A stretch of 64,000 nucleotides of DNA from Hydractinia symbiolongicarpus (lineage: Eukaryota; Cnidaria; Hydrozoa; Anthoathecata; Hydractiniidae). The translations under genes were made by a program, and so were the position numbers. The notes beneath the pieces are model-generated. The model did no database searches, was not told where the DNA came from, and worked only from the letters and a program-made list of their open reading frames with translations. Numbering within the stretch: the stretch's first letter is position 1; each line of letters starts with the position of its first letter. Positions 58,330 through 64,000 of the stretch are shown here, one piece after another. The stretch covers positions 24,404,501 to 24,468,500 of the forward strand of contig NC_079886.1 in the NCBI RefSeq assembly GCF_029227915.1, written 5' to 3'.

Positions 58330-60667
58330 TTTTAATTGGTGATGGGTAGTTGTTACGAAATGTTACCCTATATTTTTTTGCATAAGAACTTGAAAATTTG
58401 AAATAAGGCTGCTTCTGCGAAAAACACAATTAGTTTTATGTTAAATGAAGAAAACAAAAGAATAAAGAATTAAACGTTGCCTTGTGAGCTATGTGATTAA
58501 ATAGTCCTATTTAAAAAATAAACCACAAGACAGGTATAAGTACACGAAGCCAAGTTTAGATTTTGTCTTTCTTCCTCCAAAGTAATATCTTGGAGGGACG
58601 GTCGTATTAATCACGGCATAAAAGACTAATTAAAATACTTTTAAAACACATGAAAAAGATTCATCAATGCGAATAATGCAATTAATATGTGCTTAAAAAC
58701 ATCCACTATCTGGTACTAAATATGTTTATAAGTAAAAACATGCACCTTCCATCACATGCGAATATTAATTCCCCAGAAGTGCGAATATTTCACATTCTTT
58801 TTTAAACTGTGAAATTTCTGATAAAGCCAATAAGTGCTCTTCAATGTTTATTTTTATAATTCTTTCGTTTTTCTTGACAATTCTTGTTATTTGTAAGTTT
58901 TGTAGTTCGTACTCTAGGTATACGTTTTGGAAAGTTTAATATTTTATTGTTGTGTATTAAAATAAATTGTAAAAATAAATTAAAATAAGTCCGGACGTCT
59001 GATTTTCCGATAATGTTAATGTTGTTCACAAATGCAGGATGTCTGCCAGGAAATCTTATTTTAAGACTAGTTGACCTTGAAATCCTGATCCTCGTGAGTT
59101 CATCTGTGAAAACAGGTATTCCCACGCGTGTCGTTAACAAGTAATCGATCATAGTCTTTTTGTATAAACATAGTGTATACTTTTTCAGCTTCGGTATGTT
59201 AATGAAACAATTTTCACCTTAACCTTTCCCCAGGACAAATATAAAAAGCGTAACAATTCCTAAGGATGAGGTTTATTTCAACCCTGAAAAATGAAAACTA
59301 AATGAAAACTTTTTTGAACTTTTAGGATGTATAGTTAAAACTTTGGTGCGAGCCACTTGAATTTTGAAAATCTTTGAAAGCATGCTTTAATTGAAGAGCT
59401 AAAAAAAGTGCGTTTGCTCAATCAAATATCATTTTTGACCACTCCCCCTTTATTCGCTCGAGTTCGCGTTTGTCATACCTTGAAACTTCTCAACGTTTAA
59501 ATGTAATGCTTATTATTGAAAAATTTTACTTTTTCATAAAAGTATTTAGTATTCATCTCGCAAAACCCAATATTCAAAAATAACTAAAGGTCAAAATTTT
59601 GAAGGGTTTAGTGGCTTCACGAAAGCCTAGCTTATGACGGAAGGAAAGTTTTGAGGGCAATGAGGACAAAAACAACATCTTAAATCCTCTTTGATATCGT
59701 GTTTGACATCCAAATATAACTAAAATTATGTATATATACTTTTTTTATTTAAAAAATGTGCCAAATCATAGAAAAGCGATTTTTTCTTTGCCAATAATGT
59801 GGATGTAACTTTTTGTAGCTTGACCATCTGATTGGTCTCGTTATTACGCTATTTTATTCAGAATGTGCGAGGATGGTGCGAGGGATGGAGCGAGGATTAT
59901 CAGTGACGGAGATCTTACCTTGAGCCGTTTTATAGCCACTTTAATTTTCCACTTGTTTTGATAAGGCTTGTTTTCGAGAAAAAGTCAGATATTAGTACAA
60001 AATTAAAAACTGTGTTGTTTCTCATATAGCAAATTTCACAATTTTTAAAGTTTGAATCAAGGAATTTATATATCAATGCCATTTTTTTAAAAAAAAGGTC
60101 ATGAAAAGCTGCGAGGCATTCAAAGTCTCGAGTTCCGGGTTCCGAGTGGTCAAAGTCCTGGATCCCGAGTCCCACTTTTCCGATATGCCAAGATGGATTC
60201 TCGGAATTTTTATTTGAAATCGGTACTTCGTCGTAGAGCTTAGTTTATGGAATCGTTGTTCTCCGACTTACTTACGGGAAAAGTCATTGAAAAATGTTCT
60301 AAGGCAAACATAATCACAGATCCTACTGGTTGGACAGTTATTTCTTTCCTTATAATAAAATTCATTTTGTTATTCCTCCTTGACTGTTGTGAACGGTGAA
60401 GGAGACCAAAAAGGAATTTGACGGCAATAAACCGTGATTGGTTAGACTAATTTCTTTTATTTTCCTTTTTAAAACTATCTACAACATTTCGTGTGACCAC
60501 GAAACAAAAACATAGTTAAAAAGGGAAATTTGTTGGCGTAATAAAATTCGAAAGTTCGTTATTAATCATCAGCAATATTTAAATGCAAATAAGTGCTTTA
60601 AATGTGAAATACCTTATCCCTAACGGATAAGAATAATATGTATATCTTTCTTTAATCACAACAAAAT
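58330..60667. other. Intergenic region upstream of the TAX1BP1-like gene
   Basis: No exon is supported. A 103-codon minus-strand frame (58841-59152) has no motif I recognise. At 60118-60175 there are reiterated short phrases (TCGAGTTCCGGGTTCCGAGT, GATCCCGAGTCCC), a decayed G+C-richer minisatellite. The promoter of the next gene should lie in the last few hundred bases; nothing diagnostic was found. Confidence 0.5.
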
Positions 60668-63600
60668 ATGGAAGATTCTGTTATGGACTCGTTTGATGGG
60701 GTTATATTTCATAATGTCAGGGAATATTGCTCTGCAAATGATGTTATTACCTGTCACTTTGCAGTAAAAGAAAATTGTGATATTAATGTTCCTAGTGATT
60801 GTTATGTTGGTTTATTTCATGTTGGTTGGAACACCCTATCCAGCTGTTTAACTAGGAAAAGTTTTACTTTGGTTGAGCATTTGACAAGTGGTTTATACAG
60901 TTTGGAATTCCATGCGAATGAAACACCAAAAGCAAATTATGATGAGTTTTACCAATTTTGTTTTTTTAATGAGAAAACAGAAGTTGTTTTTGGTGCTAGT
61001 TGTCCGTTTCAAATATGTGATTTAAAGCATATGGAATCGTTTACCCCAGTAGGTCATGAAGATGTTTGGTGGGCTTCTCGAAACCCAAATCCTGTTGATG
61101 AAGATGTTGATGATACCGTGTTGATTCACAACAAAACAACAATGCTGGAAGAATCATTAGCCAAAACTGTTGAAGAAAACGAATTACTGAAAACCATAAA
61201 ACAAAAGTTTGAAGCAGATCTAGCAAAATGCTGCATGGATAAAGAAAAATACATAAAGGAATCAGAAGAAGAGATGATCGAGTTACGAGAGAAAGTTAAA
61301 TTTCAGCAAGATCGGTCTAATATTTTTGAACAAAGTTTGGCAGATTCAGACGAGATCATAAATCACCTTAATGGAAAAATTAGGGACCTAAATGAATATG
61401 TTGCAGAGTATGCTGAAAAGTTGAAAACCAATGAAAAATCATTTGCAGAAATTTCGAACGAATACAAGGCAGTTATGATGGAAAAAGAAATTTTGATTAA
61501 CAAATTGACTGAAAGTATACAACTTAATGAAGAAGAAATTAAGAAATCTTTGGATTTAGAAGAAAAGTTTAAGACACACCTCCAGGAATTTGAAGCCATA
61601 AAAAAGAAGCTGGAGTATGAAAAGAGTGCTAATGCTAATCTTGAATTGGAGTATCAAGATATGGTATCATCCTTTACAAAGCAGATTGAAGCATTGTCTA
61701 AGGAAAACAGTGATTCTAAAGAGCTACATGATAGAATTGCTGATATGGATAACAAGTTAAATGCGGAAAAGAAGAAAAACTCATCCTTGTTAATTGATGT
61801 GAACAACTTGGAGACAGCGCTGGAAAATGCAGAAGCCAAACAGAAAAAAGGACAGCTTACCTTCCAATCTGAAAAGTCCAGGCTTTTGGAAATCATTGAA
61901 GAAAGATCTAATTTTATTCAGCAACTGAACAATGAAAAGGAAGAGTTACTAAAGAAATTAAAGGAAGAAGAGAAAAAGTGTTTGAAAATGATTGAAAAGA
62001 ATAGAGATGTGGTTTCTAAAATGGAAAGCAAAATAGATAAATCGGAATCAACTTTTTCTAGTGTGAAATCGGATTTGATAAAGCAGCAGGAAGAATTTTC
62101 TAAGATAATTGGGGAAAAAGATGCATATATTGGTGAGTTGGAAGAAAATTTGATATCTTTAAAATCCAAAGTTGCTGAATTACATGAAGTTATTGGAGAG
62201 CAACAAAAAAATGCAAGTAAATCAATTGCAGAATTTAAAGCCAAGGAAACTGAACTTCATCAGCTCCTTGAAGAATTAAATTCTAAGCAAAACTTGTCTA
62301 AGAAACCTGCTAAGTCACGAAGTAATGGATCTCTTCATGCTCTTCAAATTGCAACTGCTCATATGCAAAAACAAGTAACAAATTTGAAAAAGGAAAAAGA
62401 TTCCTTTCAAAAAATGTTTAACCAGCAACACCTTGGTGGTGATGTTGGTACACAAGAATTAAGAAGAGTAAATGAAGAAATGAGATTACGACTGCACTTA
62501 GGAAAAGAAAAATACAAGGAAAAGTATTTTGAGTGCCAGCACTTGCAGATGGAACTTGAACAACTGAGAAATGAAAAAAAACAAAATAACATGAATAATG
62601 TACATGAAGGAGAGAAGACTGAGGTATATACACCTGTTTGTTGTGTTATACATTATAAAAATTCCAGTCATTTTCACAAATATCACCCGATCTTTATGAC
62701 AGCCAATGAATTAACTTTAACAATTTTTTTACATATCTTAGCACAAGGCTTGTGAGACTACACCTAAAAAAAATGTATGATGTGGTTGTTATTTTTAGTC
62801 AGAACAGAGCTCCTCCTCTTAATATATTGTAAAGGAGGGGATATATGTTTGAGATTTTGCCATCTGATGTCGCCTTTCAAAAACCTCCTATTTTAAAGTA
62901 TTTTTGAAAATCATTCCCTACTTATCTCCCTCTTAATTTCACATATAATTAAAGATTGGAAAAAATATTAGTTGTATAAGCTATTTAATACTAAAACTAG
63001 GAAATTTTCAAAGATGTTTTTAAAGCCTGGCTTATATTACGGGATACATTTTGTTCGTTAAAATTGTTCCTGTTTTTTCTTAGATGGAATATGTTGCAGC
63101 ACATTTTGTTGAACAGATGAAAGTACAACACAGTCAGGAGCTAGATAAACTGAAGTCAGAAAAAGAAGTGTTGGAAAAGAAGTATTCCGAAGCTCAAAAC
63201 AATTTGACCAAATCTGAACAAGAGGTGTCAGACCTCTCGAAGGATGTTGAGGGAATGAAAGTTAAAACAAAGAAACTTGCTGAGCATTATGAAGGGAAGA
63301 TTAAGTTAATGGTGGAAGAAAATGGGGTGTTAAAGAAGCAAAGAGATGCTGTATTGGTAGGAGGTATGTAAACATGTTATTCAAAGCTTAGGGTAAGCCT
63401 TTTATACATAAACCATTCTGATGACCTTTGAAATAAATAATTTTTAGGGAAGCCCATGTTTTATATTTAAATTGCATGACCCTTAAAATTATATCAACAG
63501 ATTCCAACATAAAATTAATGACACAAGAAAAACCTGTTGAGCAAGAGACATTGAAATCGTGTGATGCAATCTACCATCCTCCTTCTGGAGAGGAGAAGCG

Positions 63601-63940
63601 CGTAATTCATCAGCAGCCTGATGCGTGGAACGAAATCATGTATCCTCCCAGCTTAAATGTTATCAGTGGTAGAAATAAGAATGCTTGGCTTCCTGGTGCT
63701 GTTCCAACAAGTCACATCAAAGCAAAAGATATATCAGGAAAATATGACGCTCCACTAACGCAAGTAATACCAAGACATGAAAGCAGACAGACTGTCCTCA
63801 CTGGGCGTGGTAAAACAGTCGATTCAAGTTATCAAAAACCAACGTATCAATGTCCAGTTTGTAACATGGCATTCCCGCCTGGTTTTTCTGATGTGTCTGC
63901 TACTCATCATGTAAACAGTCACTTTAACGACAAAAAATAA
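60668..63940 (+). CDS. TAX1BP1/CALCOCO-family autophagy adaptor (SKICH-coiled coil-zinc finger)
   Basis: Exons: 60668-62623, 63084-63363, 63501-63940; 2676 nt, 891 aa plus stop, phases match. Residues about 10-118 form a SKICH domain (VIFHNVREY, then YVGLFHVGW, then YQFCFFNEKTEVVFGASCPFQI). A short linker carries VLI at 151-153 after acidic residues, where NDP52 and TAX1BP1 have their non-canonical LC3-binding (CLIR) motif. A long coiled coil runs from about 155 to 750 with a break near 545-570. The C-terminal zinc finger is C863-x2-C866-x15-H882-x3-H886, the spacing of the ubiquitin-binding UBZ fingers of TAX1BP1. The family links ubiquitinated cargo (damaged organelles, bacteria, aggregates) to the autophagosome and motors. 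The orthologue within the family cannot be decided from this; an ancestral single member is likely. The start ATG has A at -3 and G at +4. The 3' untranslated region runs past the window. Confidence 0.9.
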
Positions 63941-64000
63941 TTTTGTTCCATTGTTAATATTATTTTATTGATTTACATTTTTTTTTTATAAAAGTAAATT

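Noticed and set aside
58841-59152. 103-codon minus-strand frame
   Set aside because: No recognisable domain, no splice partners or homologous phrase; kept only as a note in the intergenic entry.

Overview
The window looks like nuclear DNA of a non-vertebrate animal. It is strongly A+T-rich, its genes are split by GT-AG introns mostly of 60 bases to about 1.2 kb, it carries a TTAGGG-type repeat, and it encodes animal-specific families (semaphorin with PSI and thrombospondin repeats; a SKICH/coiled-coil/zinc-finger autophagy adaptor). The gene set, the HEPN/ankyrin gene, the KDZ-like transposase remnant and the small terminal-inverted-repeat elements make a cnidarian (perhaps a hydrozoan) my best guess. 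That placement is inference.

All four genes I can support lie on the + strand. I built each by joining exons by eye; in every case the exon phases match and the summed length is divisible by three. (1) 18935-26098, 14 exons, 873 aa: a class-5-like transmembrane semaphorin. (2) 31505-39334, 7 exons, 1500 aa: a DZIP3-like HEPN domain with a cysteine-rich insertion, a small beta-sandwich-like module, a superfamily-1-like helicase/NTPase and C-terminal ankyrin repeats. This is the most interesting object here. (3) 46050-58227, 21 exons, 798 aa: a UBA-UBX-leucine-rich-repeat protein, probably a p97/VCP cofactor. (4) 60668-63940, 3 exons, 891 aa: a TAX1BP1/CALCOCO-family selective-autophagy receptor.

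The first 18.9 kb and the spaces at 26.1-31.4 kb and 39.4-46.0 kb are gene-poor and repeat-rich. They hold a 128-bp satellite array (about 2.48-3.56 kb), a family of 70-150 bp elements with ends like CAACCTCGTCCCCAGGGC, tRNA-like SINE heads, a short interstitial telomeric array, remnants of an LTR retroelement, a KDZ-like transposase and a non-LTR retrotransposon, a 53-bp tandem array and several microsatellites.

The four genes do not form an operon or an obvious pathway. Two of them (UBA-UBX-LRR and the TAX1BP1-like protein) belong to ubiquitin-linked quality control. The HEPN-NTPase-ankyrin protein has the modular form of a nucleic-acid-sensing or RNA-cleaving defence protein, comparable in plan, not in descent, to RNase L (ankyrin plus HEPN) and to HEPN/helicase immune proteins.
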